This document shows, piece by piece, positions 32,515 through 42,270 of a DNA stretch of 64,000 bases. The position numbers and the translations under genes are program-made. The first letter of the stretch is position 1; each line of letters begins with the position of its first letter. Source of the stretch: Roseinatronobacter bogoriensis DSM 18756 (GTDB lineage Bacteria > Pseudomonadota > Alphaproteobacteria > Rhodobacterales > Rhodobacteraceae); the NCBI RefSeq assembly GCF_004366635.1, contig NZ_SORN01000002.1, positions 248,001-312,000 on the forward strand, read 5' to 3'. The notes under the pieces are model-generated. The model made no database searches and had not been told where the DNA came from. It saw only the letters and a list, made by a program, of their open reading frames with translations.

Positions 32515-34188
32515 TCAGTCATTCATCATGCGGCTGACGACTATGGTCACTTCAGGCTTCTTGCCAATCTCTTCCATGACCACTTGGCGCACGACCCGGC
32601 GCAGCCCGTCGTTCAGCTTGTCATCATCTGCCAGCACCTTATGGCCTGCTCGTGCGACAAATTCGTCGAGTTCGGCCTCAATGACTTCATTCAGCAGCTT
32701 GCCCCCCCGTGCCTCAGCGCGCAGCCCTGCGATTTCTGCCCAGGGCGCACCAAGCGCCTCATTTTCTTCATCGAGGATCAATGTGACAAAAACATGTCCC
32801 CCAATCGCCATACGAATGCGGTCGCGGATAATCCCGTCCATCGCCCCGATCAGGCGACTGCCATCCAGATAGACGCGCCCGGTCGGCACCTCATCCACCA
32901 GCCCCGGCACATCATCCGTCAGGTCCAGCACAGACCCGTTGGGCACTACGGCCGACCGCATCCCGCGCGACAGCGCCAGTTTGGCATGTTCGCGCATCAT
33001 GCGGTGTTCACCGTGAATCGGGATCAGCATTTTCGGTGCAATAAGGTCATGCATCGCAACAAGATCAGGCCGATTGGCATGGCCAGAGACATGATAAAGC
33101 CGCGCGGCATTGTCCAGCACATCAACGCCCATTTCGGACAGTGCATTGACCACACGGCCCACGTCACGCTCATTGCCCGGGATCGTCATAGAGGAGAACA
33201 GGAATGTATCCCCCTCTTTCATGCTCAGTCCCATGTAATTGCCCCGCGCCAGTTGCGCCGAGGCCGCGCGCCGTTCCCCTTGCGATCCCGTAACGATCAG
33301 CAGCAGGTTCTCGCGCGGGATGGACTTTGCCTCTTCGGGGCTGACGGTATCGGGGAAATCGGTCAGAATTCCGGCCTCTTTAGCAACTTGTGTCATGCGC
33401 AGCATTGCGCGCCCCATCAGACAGACAGAGCGGCCCGCCTCTTGCGCGGCAACCGCCAGCGTTTTCAGGCGCGCAACATTCGACGCGAAGGTCGTCGCAA
33501 CAACCATGCCTTTCGCATCGCGCATCAATTGTGCAATCGGGGCATTCAATGTGGCTTCAGACCGGCCCGGATTTTCGTTCATCACATTGGTGCTGTCACA
33601 AAACAGCGCCTTGACCCCTGTACGCCCGATCTCGGCCAGCAATACCGGGTCATGCGGTTCACCGACACCGGGGGTTTCATCTGCCTTGAAATCACCTGAA
33701 TGCACAATCCGTCCCGCCGGCGTATCGATGATCAGCCCAGCGGCTTCGGGCAAGGAATGGGCAACCGGGAAAAACTGCACGCGAAAGGGGCCAAGCTCCA
33801 GAGCTTCGGGGGCCTTGCCCACGGTAATCACCTGTTGCGGGTCCTGTCCGGCATCCTGCATTTTCAGCCGGGCAATGCGGGCGGTGAAATCCCGCGCATA
33901 AACCGGAACCTGCAACTTGTCCCATAGCAGCCCCACCGCACCGACATGATCTTCGTGCGCATGGGTAATAATGATCGCTTCCAGCCTGTCACGACGTTCT
34001 TCCAACCATGTGATATCGGGCAAGATCAGATCGACACCGGGGCTGGAATCCATATCCGCAAATGTCACCCCAAGGTCCACAAGGATCAGGCGCTCGCGCC
34101 CCTTTGGGCCATAACCGAACACATAAGCGTTCATGCCCACTTCACCTGCGCCCCCAAGGGGAATGTAGATCAGCCTGTCCTTGCTCAT
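32515..34188 (-). CDS. rnj: Ribonuclease J
   Basis: A 557-aa metallo-beta-lactamase/beta-CASP ribonuclease with endo- and 5'-3' exonuclease activity in mRNA turnover and rRNA maturation. The zinc motif is IIITHAHEDHVGAVG; also visible are LVDLGVTFADMDSSPGVDLILPD, HSGDFKADETP, IVTGSQGERRA and IPIHGEHRMMREHAKLA (beta-CASP motif C region). Its ATG overlaps the coaX stop (ATGA). It ends the nuo-birA-coaX-rnj string. Confidence 0.95.
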   Translation of the reverse strand: MSKDRLIYIPLGGAGEVGMNAYVFGYGPKGRERLILVDLGVTFADMDSSPGVDLILPDITWLEERRDRLEAIIITHAHEDHVGAVGLLWDKLQVPVYARDFTARIARLKMQDAGQDPQQVITVGKAPEALELGPFRVQFFPVAHSLPEAAGLIIDTPAGRIVHSGDFKADETPGVGEPHDPVLLAEIGRTGVKALFCDSTNVMNENPGRSEATLNAPIAQLMRDAKGMVVATTFASNVARLKTLAVAAQEAGRSVCLMGRAMLRMTQVAKEAGILTDFPDTVSPEEAKSIPRENLLLIVTGSQGERRAASAQLARGNYMGLSMKEGDTFLFSSMTIPGNERDVGRVVNALSEMGVDVLDNAARLYHVSGHANRPDLVAMHDLIAPKMLIPIHGEHRMMREHAKLALSRGMRSAVVPNGSVLDLTDDVPGLVDEVPTGRVYLDGSRLIGAMDGIIRDRIRMAIGGHVFVTLILDEENEALGAPWAEIAGLRAEARGGKLLNEVIEAELDEFVARAGHKVLADDDKLNDGLRRVVRQVVMEEIGKKPEVTIVVSRMMND

Positions 34189-34973
34189 GATCGCTCCTCG
34201 ATACCGTTTGTCTTGTTATAGGCGTGAATAACGCGAAGACCATGCAGTGTCAGATCATCCTCAACCCTGTCAAACAGGTTTTCGGCCTGCGCAAACAGCG
34301 GTGCCAATCCACCGGTGCCGATCACCGTCATCGGCTTGCCATATTCCTGCTTGATCCGGGCAGTGATACCCTCGATCAAACCGATATAGCCCCAGAACAC
34401 ACCTGACTGGATGCATTCGACCGTATTGGTGCCGATAACCTTGTCCGGGCGCGAGATATCGACATGTGGCAGGGCGGCGGCCCCCTGATGCAGCGCTTCC
34501 AGCGACAGGTTCACACCCGGTGCGATAACCCCGCCCACATAGGCCCCGTCATGGGCCACCACATCGAAATTCGTCGCTGTTCCGAAATCGACCACCACGA
34601 CATCACCGCCAAAACGCTCAAAAGCCCCCGCCGCATTGGCCAACCTGTCGGGACCGGGCTTGACCCCTTCATCCACGCGCGGCGCGACTGGCAACAGGCA
34701 TTCAGGCTTGCCGACAACAAGCGGACGGCAATTGAAATAGCGGTCACACAAAACCCGAAGGTTGAAGACCACACGCGGCACGGTCGAAGAGATGATGACA
34801 TCGGTAATGTTCAACTCCACCCCCTTGATCCGCATCAGGGTGGACAGCCAAACGAAATACTGGTCCGCCGTGCGCATATGCTCGGTCGAGGTGCGCCAAG
34901 TGGCAAGTACCTGAGCGCCATCCCAGACCGAAAACACCGTATTTGTATTGCCGCAGTCGATGGTCAGAAGCAT
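34185..34973 (-). CDS. coaX: Type III pantothenate kinase
   Basis: A 262-aa ASKHA-fold kinase phosphorylating pantothenate, the first step of CoA synthesis. The phosphate-1 motif is LLTIDCGNTNTVFSVWDG; then PGPDRLANAAGAFERF, VVVDFGTATNFDVV and GGVIAPGVNLSLEALHQGAAALP, and the late VIGTGGLAPLFA. ATG 34973 gives the family start; the longer frame begins in the birA stop. Overlaps rnj by four bases. Confidence 0.95.
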   Translation of the reverse strand: MLLTIDCGNTNTVFSVWDGAQVLATWRTSTEHMRTADQYFVWLSTLMRIKGVELNITDVIISSTVPRVVFNLRVLCDRYFNCRPLVVGKPECLLPVAPRVDEGVKPGPDRLANAAGAFERFGGDVVVVDFGTATNFDVVAHDGAYVGGVIAPGVNLSLEALHQGAAALPHVDISRPDKVIGTNTVECIQSGVFWGYIGLIEGITARIKQEYGKPMTVIGTGGLAPLFAQAENLFDRVEDDLTLHGLRVIHAYNKTNGIEERS

Positions 34974-34990
34974 GTTGTGCCCCCCCGGTA

Positions 34991-35737
34991 TCAAGAGAAA
35001 AAAACTTCTGCCGCAGGGATCGCACGTGTCTCTTGCGGCATCTGCAGCAACAAAGCCCCGGATGAGTCGATCCCGACAAAGGTACCCTCAAAGCTCTGGG
35101 CAACAGTGCGCGCGACAATGGGCTGGCCAAGCCGCGCCGCGCGGGCCAGCCATGCCTGACGGACCGGGCCAAAGCCGAATGTTGAAAGCTGCGCGTCCCA
35201 GCGCGCATAAGCGGGTGCCAGAATACCCAGAAACTCTTCCGGAGTAATCTGGACACCTGTTTCCGCCAGCAAGCTGACAGGGGTCAAAGCGCCCTCCTCC
35301 GGTTCTGGCGCGTGTCGCAGGTTTACACCGATGCCTATGGCCAGATGGTTAACCCGCGCGTTCTCGCCCACACTTTCCAACAAGATTCCCGCCAATTTGC
35401 CACCATGCAACAGCACGTCATTTGGCCATTTGATGGCAAAGCTGTCCGGCCTGCCGGTCACGGCAACAAGCGCCTCGTCCAGCGCCAACGCTGCGACAAA
35501 GGAACGTAATGCAACCTGATCAGGCGGTCCATCAGGCCGCGCGACATAGGTCGCAGAAAAATTGCCGACAGGATCGCTCCAGGCGCGCCCGCGTCGGCCG
35601 CGCCCTTTGGTCTGGCGGTGTGCAAGTATCCAGACAGGGCCCGCTAGCGACCCGACCCTGCGCGCCGCCTCTGCATTGGTGCTATCGATTTCGGGCAGGA
35701 TGATCCGCCCGACACCTTCGGGCCAGTTACTTGACAA
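34991..35737 (-). CDS. birA: Biotin-[acetyl-CoA-carboxylase] ligase
   Basis: A 248-aa biotin protein ligase that activates biotin as biotinyl-AMP and attaches it to carrier lysines, such as the EAMKMEH site of the MccA protein at 54850. Motifs: EIDSTNAEAARR, AHRQTKGRGRRGRAW (biotinyl-AMP loop), FAIKWPNDVLLHGGKLAGILLE and the C-terminal SH3-like segment. It has no N-terminal DNA-binding domain, so it is a pure ligase without repressor function. TTG 35737 is chosen (it reads MSSNWPEGVGRI); it overlaps the nuoN end by 11 bases. Confidence 0.9.
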   Translation of the reverse strand: MSSNWPEGVGRIILPEIDSTNAEAARRVGSLAGPVWILAHRQTKGRGRRGRAWSDPVGNFSATYVARPDGPPDQVALRSFVAALALDEALVAVTGRPDSFAIKWPNDVLLHGGKLAGILLESVGENARVNHLAIGIGVNLRHAPEPEEGALTPVSLLAETGVQITPEEFLGILAPAYARWDAQLSTFGFGPVRQAWLARAARLGQPIVARTVAQSFEGTFVGIDSSGALLLQMPQETRAIPAAEVFFS

Positions 35738-37166
35738 GGGCTTCTGCCGCGAGCGCTGCCAGACCTTCGATCCCAAACAAGTTGATCACGCCAAGCACCA
35801 TGATCGCGGCAGAGACCACAAGAAGTGTCGCCTGAACTGGCGCGCGTACTGTATCCATCGGCTCGATCTCTTCGCCGAAATACATGTAATAGACGATGCG
35901 CAGATAGTAGAACGCCCCGATAACCGATGCGACCACACCCGCAACGGCCAGCCATGTCATGCCCGCCTCGACCGCGGCCCAGAGCACATAGAACTTGCCG
36001 AAGAAGCCCACCAATGGCGGCACGCCCGCAAGGCTGAACATCAGGATCAGAAGTGCCAGCGCGCGCAAGGGTTCGGCCTTGGAATACTGGCCCAGGCTGT
36101 CGATATCGGTCACCGGCTTGCCGTCACGCGACATGGTCAGGATAAAGGCAAAGACACCGATATTCATCGTCACATATATCGCCATATAGACCAGCATGGC
36201 CTGAACGCCTTGCTCTGTGCCCGCTGCCAGCCCGACAAAAGCAAAACCCATATGGCTGATCGAGGAATAGGCCATCAGACGCTTGATATTGCGCTGCCCG
36301 ATTGCGGCGATTGCGCCCAGGAACATCGACGCTGTCGCCAGAAATGCGATGATCTGCATCCAGTCGCCGGGCACTGCACCAAAGGCTTCATGAACAACGC
36401 GTGCAATCAGAGCCATCGCGGCCACTTTCGGCGCGGTTGCGAAAAATGCCGTGACAGGCGTTGGCGCGCCTTCATACACATCAGGCGTCCACATGTGGAA
36501 TGGCACTGCTGAAACCTTGAAGGCCAGCCCGGCCAGCATAAAGGCAAGTCCCATCAATAGCCCCAAAGACATGCCGTCTTCGGAAATGGTCGAGATGATG
36601 CCCGCGAACAAAGTGGTCCCAGAATAGCCATAGGCCAGCGAGGCACCATAGAGCAGCAGCCCCGACGCCAGCGCGCCCAGAATAAAGTATTTCAAGCCCG
36701 CTTCGGTTGACCGCAACGAGTCGCGGTTCATCGTGGCAACCACATACAGCGCCAGTGATTGCAACTCCAACCCAAGGTACATTGCAATCAGATCCCCGCT
36801 TGAGACCATCAGCATCATGCCGACAACCGAAAGTGCGATCAGGATAGGGTATTCAAAGCGCAGCAATCCGGCCGCACTCATATAGCTTTGGCCCATCACC
36901 ATCACCACAGCGGCAGCAAACAGGATGACCATTTTCGAGAAATGCGCGAAGGCATCAGAGATATACATCCCGTTAAAGGCAGTCGTTGCCTCCAGCCCCA
37001 TGGACCCGGCGTAAAGACCCAGCAACACCATCATCCCGGCGGTCGCCCAAAGGATCGGCTCTGCCAGTTTGTCCTTGCTGCCATAAACACCCACCATCAG
37101 CGCCGCCATGGCGAACAACGCCAGCACGATTTCGGGCAGGGCCGTGTAAAGATCAGCTCCGATCAT
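35727..37166 (-). CDS. nuoN: NADH-quinone oxidoreductase subunit N
   Basis: A 479-aa proton-pumping antiporter-like subunit of complex I, with about 14 transmembrane helices. Visible family stretches are GDLIAMYLGLELQSLALYVVATM, MWTPDVYEGAPTPVTAFFATAPKVAA and MAYSSISHMGFAFVGL, the last containing the conserved SSISHMG loop. Last nuo gene; followed directly by birA. Confidence 0.96.
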   Translation of the reverse strand: MIGADLYTALPEIVLALFAMAALMVGVYGSKDKLAEPILWATAGMMVLLGLYAGSMGLEATTAFNGMYISDAFAHFSKMVILFAAAVVMVMGQSYMSAAGLLRFEYPILIALSVVGMMLMVSSGDLIAMYLGLELQSLALYVVATMNRDSLRSTEAGLKYFILGALASGLLLYGASLAYGYSGTTLFAGIISTISEDGMSLGLLMGLAFMLAGLAFKVSAVPFHMWTPDVYEGAPTPVTAFFATAPKVAAMALIARVVHEAFGAVPGDWMQIIAFLATASMFLGAIAAIGQRNIKRLMAYSSISHMGFAFVGLAAGTEQGVQAMLVYMAIYVTMNIGVFAFILTMSRDGKPVTDIDSLGQYSKAEPLRALALLILMFSLAGVPPLVGFFGKFYVLWAAVEAGMTWLAVAGVVASVIGAFYYLRIVYYMYFGEEIEPMDTVRAPVQATLLVVSAAIMVLGVINLFGIEGLAALAAEALVK

Positions 37167-37177
37167 CGCGAGACCTT

Positions 37178-38719
37178 TCAGTTCTGTACAAGCTGGGATG
37201 CGGCCTCATGGGCCTGCAATGCCAGCGTATGCCCATCGACCAGCGCGCTGACCGAAGGACCAATGATATCTGTGACAAGCGCCGGATAAACGCCAAGGAT
37301 CAGTGTCATCGCGACCAATGGTGCGATCAGCAGCTTTTCGCGACGGTCCATATCCTTGATGCCCTTGAGCGATTCCTTGATCAACTCGCCCATGACCACA
37401 CGACGGAACAGCCAGAGCGCGTACCCTGCCGACAGGATGACCCCGGTTGCAGCGAAGAAGGCAACCCAGGTATTGACCTGAAACACGCCCATGAAGGTCA
37501 GGAATTCGCCGACGAAACCCGATGTACCGGGAAGCCCGACATTCGCCATGGTGAATAACAGGAACACCGCCGCGTAAATCGGCATCCGGTTGATCAACCC
37601 GCCATAGGCAACAATCTCGCGCGTGTGCATCCGATCATAGATCACCCCAACCGCAAGGAAAAGCGCGCCAGAGATGAAGCCGTGGCTGATCATCTGGAAA
37701 ATCGCACCATCCAGACCCTGCTGGTTCGCGGCGAAGATGCCCATGGTCACAAAGCCCATATGCGCCACCGAGGAATAGGCGATCAGCTTTTTCATATCCT
37801 CCTGCATCAGCGCGACCAGCGAGGTGTAGACGATGGCAATCGCCGACAGCCACAGCACCAGTGGCGCAAAAATATCGGAGGCGACCGGAAACATCGGCAA
37901 CGAGAAGCGCAGGAAGCCATATCCGCCCATTTTCAGCAGCACCGCCGCCAGAATGACCGACCCGGCGGTCGGGGCCTGTACGTGCGCATCCGGCAGCCAT
38001 GTATGCACCGGCCACATGGGCATTTTCACCGCAAAGGACGCAAAGAAGGCCAGCCAGAGCAGCGTTTGCATGCCGCCGATGATCTGCCATCCTGCAAGGC
38101 TGAACGCCTCGGTGCTGAACTGGTGCTGCAACAATGTGGGAATGTCGGTGGTGCCTGCATCAACATACATCGCGATCATGGCGACCAGCATCAGGACCGA
38201 GCCGAGGAACGTGTAGAGGAAGAATTTGAAGGCCGCATAGATGCGATCCTTGCCCCCCCAGATGCCGATGATCAGGAACATCGGAATCAGACCTGCCTCA
38301 AAGAACAGGTAGAACAGAACCAGATCCAGCGCCGTGAAGACCCCGATCATCAGGGTTTCCAACAGCAGGAATGCAATCATGTATTCCTTCACCCGATGCG
38401 TCACATTCCAGCATGCACCAATGGTTATGGGCATCAGGAAGGTGGTCAGCATCACAAACAGGATCGAGATGCCATCCACCCCCATCTTGTAGGTAAAGCC
38501 CATGATCCACTCATGCTCTTCGACAAACTGAAAACCTGTGTCTTGCGGGTCAAAACCCACCAGCAGGATCAGCGAGGCCGCGAATGTCGCAAGCGTTGCG
38601 ACCAAAGCCACCCATTTGGCATTGCTCTGTGCAGCCTCATCTTCGCCACGCAGGAATATCGCCAGAATTGCAGCCGCGATTGCCGGGGTGAAGGTGATGA
38701 TCGACAAAAGGTTCAGCAT
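37178..38719 (-). CDS. nuoM: NADH-quinone oxidoreductase subunit M
   Basis: A 513-aa membrane subunit, another antiporter-like proton pump of complex I. Hallmarks: FEAGLIPMFLIIGIWGGKDRIYAA, MPMWPVHTWLPDAHVQAPTAGSVILAAVLLKMGGYGF and LIAYSSVAHMGFVTMG. The WLPDAHV(Q/E)AP signature clearly separates it from nuoN. Its start overlaps the nuoL stop by one base (TGATG). Confidence 0.97.
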   Translation of the reverse strand: MLNLLSIITFTPAIAAAILAIFLRGEDEAAQSNAKWVALVATLATFAASLILLVGFDPQDTGFQFVEEHEWIMGFTYKMGVDGISILFVMLTTFLMPITIGACWNVTHRVKEYMIAFLLLETLMIGVFTALDLVLFYLFFEAGLIPMFLIIGIWGGKDRIYAAFKFFLYTFLGSVLMLVAMIAMYVDAGTTDIPTLLQHQFSTEAFSLAGWQIIGGMQTLLWLAFFASFAVKMPMWPVHTWLPDAHVQAPTAGSVILAAVLLKMGGYGFLRFSLPMFPVASDIFAPLVLWLSAIAIVYTSLVALMQEDMKKLIAYSSVAHMGFVTMGIFAANQQGLDGAIFQMISHGFISGALFLAVGVIYDRMHTREIVAYGGLINRMPIYAAVFLLFTMANVGLPGTSGFVGEFLTFMGVFQVNTWVAFFAATGVILSAGYALWLFRRVVMGELIKESLKGIKDMDRREKLLIAPLVAMTLILGVYPALVTDIIGPSVSALVDGHTLALQAHEAASQLVQN

Positions 38720-40683
38720 CAGTTTGCCCCCCCTGTCAGAGTGACAAAGGTGACGATCACGACAATCCCCAGAACCATTGCGAACGCATAGTGAAAGATA
38801 AACCCGGACTGCGCGCGACCGGCAAGCTTGGTGAAGAAGGGAATGATCCCCATCGCCAGTCCGTTGATCCCGCCATCAATCACGGCACCATCACCCTTTT
38901 TCCACAGGAACCGACCGAGGAATTTAGACGGACGCACGAACAGGAATTCATACACTTCATCAAAATACCACTTGTTGAGCAGGAACCTGTAGGCACCGGG
39001 AAAGGTGTCTGCCAGTCGCTTGGGCAAAGATGTGTCGCGGATGTAGAACATATAGGCCAGCCCCAGACCAAACAGCATGGCCACGAAGGGCGACACCTTG
39101 ACCCATGCGGGAACGTAATGGGCCTGCGTCACAAGATCATTGCCTTCAGCCATGAAGATCGCAGCCCCGAAATAATCGCGGACTTGTTCGGTCGAACCGA
39201 AGAAAGGACCATAGAACGCCATCCCCGCCAGCACGGACCCGACAGCCAGAACAGCTAGGGGGACCAGCATGACAGTGGGGCTTTCATGTGCGTGCTCATG
39301 CGTGTGCTTGTCGCCCCTTGGCGTGCCCCAGAAGGTCAGGAACATCAGCCGCCAGCTGTAGAAGCTGGTCATAAAGGCCGCTGCAACCAGTGCCCAGAAC
39401 GCATAGCCCGCACCCGCAGCAAATGTGGATTCGATGATGGCATCTTTGGACACGAAACCGGCAAATCCGATCATCGTCAGCGGAACGCCCACACCAGTAA
39501 TGGCCAATGTACCGATCAGCATTGCGTAAAAGGTGTAGGGCAGCTTGTCTTTCAGCCCGCCATAATTGCGCATGTCCTGCTCATGATGCATGCCATGAAT
39601 GACAGACCCCGCACCAAGGAACAGCATGGCCTTGAAGAAGGCATGTGTCAGCAGGTGGAACATGGCGACGGAATAGACGCCCACGCCAGCGGCAACGAAC
39701 ATGAAGCCAAGCTGCGAACAGGTCGAATAGGCGATCACGCGCTTGATGTCATTCTGCACAAGGCCCACTGTCGCTGCAAACAGCGCCGTCATCGCCCCGA
39801 TGAGGACGACAAATTCCATGACCTGTGGGGTGTATTCCATCAATGGCGACATACGCGCGACCAGAAACACACCCGCGGTAACCATTGTCGCAGCGTGAAT
39901 AAGTGCCGAAACAGGTGTCGGCCCTTCCATCGCATCAGGCAACCATGTGTGCAAAAACAACTGCGCCGATTTACCCATGGCACCGACAAACAAAAGAAAT
40001 GCAATCAGATTGGCCGCATTCCATTCGGTCCATAGGAAACTGACCGTTGTTTCCGCCAGCATTGGGGCTGCTGCAAACAGGTCGTCATACTGGATCGAGT
40101 CGACCAGAAAGTAGATCACCATCAGCGCAAGGATCAGTCCCATATCGCCAACACGGTTGACGATAAAAGCTTTCATCGCAGCCGCGCCCGCAGATTGCTT
40201 GCGGAAATAAAAGCCGATCAGCAGATAAGAGGCCAGCCCCACACCTTCCCAACCGAAGAACAGTTGGACAAGGTTATCCGCCGTAACCAGCATGAGCATG
40301 GCAAAAGTAAACAGCGACAAATAGGCAAAGAAGCGCGGACGATAGCTTTCGTTTTCCTTGAAATTATCGTCATGCGCCATGTAACCGAAGCTGTACAGAT
40401 GCACCAATGCCGAGACTGTGGTGATCACGATCAGCATGACGGCGGTCAGGCGATCCAGACGGATGGCCCAATCCCCGACAAGCGATCCGCTATCGATCCA
40501 GCGCATCAGCGTGATTTGCTGAACTGATCCGTCATGCGTCAGGAAAATAACCCATGACAAAATTGCAGAGAGGAACAACAGCGCCGTCGCCACGATCTGG
40601 GCCGGACGCTCGCCAATGACGCGCCAGAACAGTCCAGCGATTATGGCACCGAACAGGGGCGCCAGAAGAACAGTTACAGCCAT
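38719..40683 (-). CDS. nuoL: NADH-quinone oxidoreductase subunit L
   Basis: A 654-aa distal antiporter subunit of complex I. It contains FFGWEGVGLASYLLIGFYFRK, LFLHTWLPDAMEGPTPVSALIHAATMVTAGVFL and IAYSTCSQLGFMFVAAG, plus a long C-terminal part that forms the lateral helix. A His-rich loop (HTHEHAHESP) is seen before the last helices. Starts four bases after the nuoK stop. Confidence 0.97.
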   Translation of the reverse strand: MAVTVLLAPLFGAIIAGLFWRVIGERPAQIVATALLFLSAILSWVIFLTHDGSVQQITLMRWIDSGSLVGDWAIRLDRLTAVMLIVITTVSALVHLYSFGYMAHDDNFKENESYRPRFFAYLSLFTFAMLMLVTADNLVQLFFGWEGVGLASYLLIGFYFRKQSAGAAAMKAFIVNRVGDMGLILALMVIYFLVDSIQYDDLFAAAPMLAETTVSFLWTEWNAANLIAFLLFVGAMGKSAQLFLHTWLPDAMEGPTPVSALIHAATMVTAGVFLVARMSPLMEYTPQVMEFVVLIGAMTALFAATVGLVQNDIKRVIAYSTCSQLGFMFVAAGVGVYSVAMFHLLTHAFFKAMLFLGAGSVIHGMHHEQDMRNYGGLKDKLPYTFYAMLIGTLAITGVGVPLTMIGFAGFVSKDAIIESTFAAGAGYAFWALVAAAFMTSFYSWRLMFLTFWGTPRGDKHTHEHAHESPTVMLVPLAVLAVGSVLAGMAFYGPFFGSTEQVRDYFGAAIFMAEGNDLVTQAHYVPAWVKVSPFVAMLFGLGLAYMFYIRDTSLPKRLADTFPGAYRFLLNKWYFDEVYEFLFVRPSKFLGRFLWKKGDGAVIDGGINGLAMGIIPFFTKLAGRAQSGFIFHYAFAMVLGIVVIVTFVTLTGGAN

Positions 40684-40687
40684 CCGC

Positions 40688-40993
40688 TCAGCCTTTCATC
40701 ACATTGACGTCTTCGACAGCGATCGTGCCACGATTGCGGAAGAAGCAGACCAGAATTGCCAGACCAATCGCGGCCTCGGCCGCTGCAACTGTCAGCACGA
40801 ACATGGTGAACACCTGGCCTACCAGATCATCGAGGAAAGACGAGAAGGCAATCAGATTGATATTGACCGACAACAGCATCAATTCGATCGACATCAGGAT
40901 GATGATGATATTCTTGCGGTTCAGGAATATCCCGAAAATACCGATGACGAACAGCGCCGTCGCCACGGTCAGGTAATGTTCAAGTCCAACCAT
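40688..40993 (-). CDS. nuoK: NADH-quinone oxidoreductase subunit K
   Basis: A 101-aa three-helix subunit. It starts MVGLEHYLTVATALFVIGIFG, with the proton-path Glu in the second helix (IIILMSIELMLLSVN) and another in the third (AAAEAAIGLAIL). ATG 40993 is used; the TTG one codon earlier is not needed, since GAGGGAC precedes it. Confidence 0.95.
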   Translation of the reverse strand: MVGLEHYLTVATALFVIGIFGIFLNRKNIIIILMSIELMLLSVNINLIAFSSFLDDLVGQVFTMFVLTVAAAEAAIGLAILVCFFRNRGTIAVEDVNVMKG

Positions 40994-41062
40994 CAAGTCC
41001 CTCGTTTTCCGTTCTTCCGGGGTCGCTTCCGGACCCTCGTACTTGTAATCGCAGCGCCAGCC

Positions 41063-41680
41063 TCAGCCCAGCCCTTGCCCTGATTTCACGTCCTTCAGCT
41101 CCATCGCCTTGGCCGGGTCGCGCTGCATCTGCGCGACGACATCCTGACGCTTCACATTCTTGCGGTGGCGCAGGGTCAACACGATAGCCCCGATCATTGC
41201 CACCAGCAGGATCAGACCAGAGACCTGAAACAGCAGGAAATACTGGTCATAAATGATCATGCCCAAGGCCTTGGTATTGTGCATTTCGGCAATGTCGGGT
41301 GTGGGTGCCTGCCGCAGGCTGCGTGCGCTCTCGGCTTCCTGCCAGGACCCGAACAAAAGCGCCATCTGCATCAGCAATACAATGCCGATAATGCTGGCAA
41401 TCGGAAAATAGCGCGCCATCTCTCCCTTGAGGGCCGCAAAATCGACATCCAGCATCATGACCACAAACAGGAACAGCACCGCAACCGCGCCGACATAGAC
41501 GATGATCAGCAACATCGCGATGAATTCCGCGCCCAGCAGAATAAAGAACCCCGCTGCCGACAGAAAGCACAAGATCAGCCACAGAACCGAATGGACCGGA
41601 TTGCGCGATACGGTAACAAGAAATCCCGCACTCAGCAGCGTGATCGCCAAGGCGTAGAATGTGATATCGGTAATCCCCAT
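41063..41680 (-). CDS. nuoJ: NADH-quinone oxidoreductase subunit J
   Basis: A 205-aa membrane subunit with five predicted helices. It contains NPVHSVLWLILCFLSAAGFFILLGAEFIAM and IVYVGAVAVLFLFVVMMLDVDF, the conserved pi-bulge helix region. The C-terminus is a hydrophilic tail. GAGGGAC precedes ATG 41680. A 95-base gap containing three palindromes separates it from nuoI. Confidence 0.96.
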   Translation of the reverse strand: MGITDITFYALAITLLSAGFLVTVSRNPVHSVLWLILCFLSAAGFFILLGAEFIAMLLIIVYVGAVAVLFLFVVMMLDVDFAALKGEMARYFPIASIIGIVLLMQMALLFGSWQEAESARSLRQAPTPDIAEMHNTKALGMIIYDQYFLLFQVSGLILLVAMIGAIVLTLRHRKNVKRQDVVAQMQRDPAKAMELKDVKSGQGLG

Positions 41681-41775
41681 GTCCCTCGGGTTCCCTTTTG
41701 TCGTGTCTGACGCGTCAAGCGCCCGGTGTCATTCATGCGCAGCGCTGCAACCGGCATGTGCCGGTATGCCAGCGC

Positions 41776-42267
41776 CTATCTGTAAGGCGCGTCAATCTCA
41801 AGGTTGCGGGCGATCTGGGCTTCCCAGCGCTCGCCATTCTCCAGAAGCTTCGCCTTGTCGTAAAACAGTTCTTCGCGTGTCTCGGATGCGAACTCGAAAT
41901 TCGGCCCCTCGACAATTGCATCTACTGGACAGGCTTCCTGACAGAAACCGCAATAAATGCATTTTGTCATATCAATGTCGTATCGCGTTGTCCTGCGTGA
42001 CCCGTCCTCGCGCGGCTCTGCGTCAATGGTGATCGCCTGCGCAGGGCAGACTGCCTCACATAATTTACATGCGATACAACGCTCTTCCCCGTTCGGGTAG
42101 CGCCTCAGCGCATGTTCACCCCGAAAGCGCGGTGACAACGGCCCTTTTTCATGCGGGTAGTTCAGCGTTGGCTTAGGAGCGACAAAGTACTTCATACCCA
42201 AGCCAAAGCCGCGAATGAAATCCGTCATGAGGGCGTATTTTATCGCTCGGTTCCAGTCAAAACCCAT
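41776..42267 (-). CDS. nuoI: NADH-quinone oxidoreductase subunit I
   Basis: A 163-aa ferredoxin-like subunit in the connecting domain of complex I. Two [4Fe-4S] motifs are seen: CIACKLCEAVCPAQAI and CIYCGFCQEACPVDAI, for clusters N6a and N6b. The N-terminal FRGEHALRRYPNGEERC is typical. Ends at 41776; start ATG 42267 lies three bases after the nuoH stop. Confidence 0.97.
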   Translation of the reverse strand: MGFDWNRAIKYALMTDFIRGFGLGMKYFVAPKPTLNYPHEKGPLSPRFRGEHALRRYPNGEERCIACKLCEAVCPAQAITIDAEPREDGSRRTTRYDIDMTKCIYCGFCQEACPVDAIVEGPNFEFASETREELFYDKAKLLENGERWEAQIARNLEIDAPYR

Positions 42268-42270
42268 GAC

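Noticed and set aside
32416..33699. 427-codon plus-strand frame
   Set aside because: Antisense to rnj; no protein family features.
37625..38791. 388-codon plus-strand frame
   Set aside because: Antisense to nuoM and nuoL; composition rich in His, Gln and Arg as expected of a shadow of membrane-protein codons.
38791..40035. Plus-strand frames opposite nuoL
   Set aside because: Shadows of the nuoL coding strand with no conserved motifs.
41679..41738. Short frame between nuoI and nuoJ (ATG near 41736, minus strand)
   Set aside because: It runs far into nuoJ in another frame and has no protein-like features.
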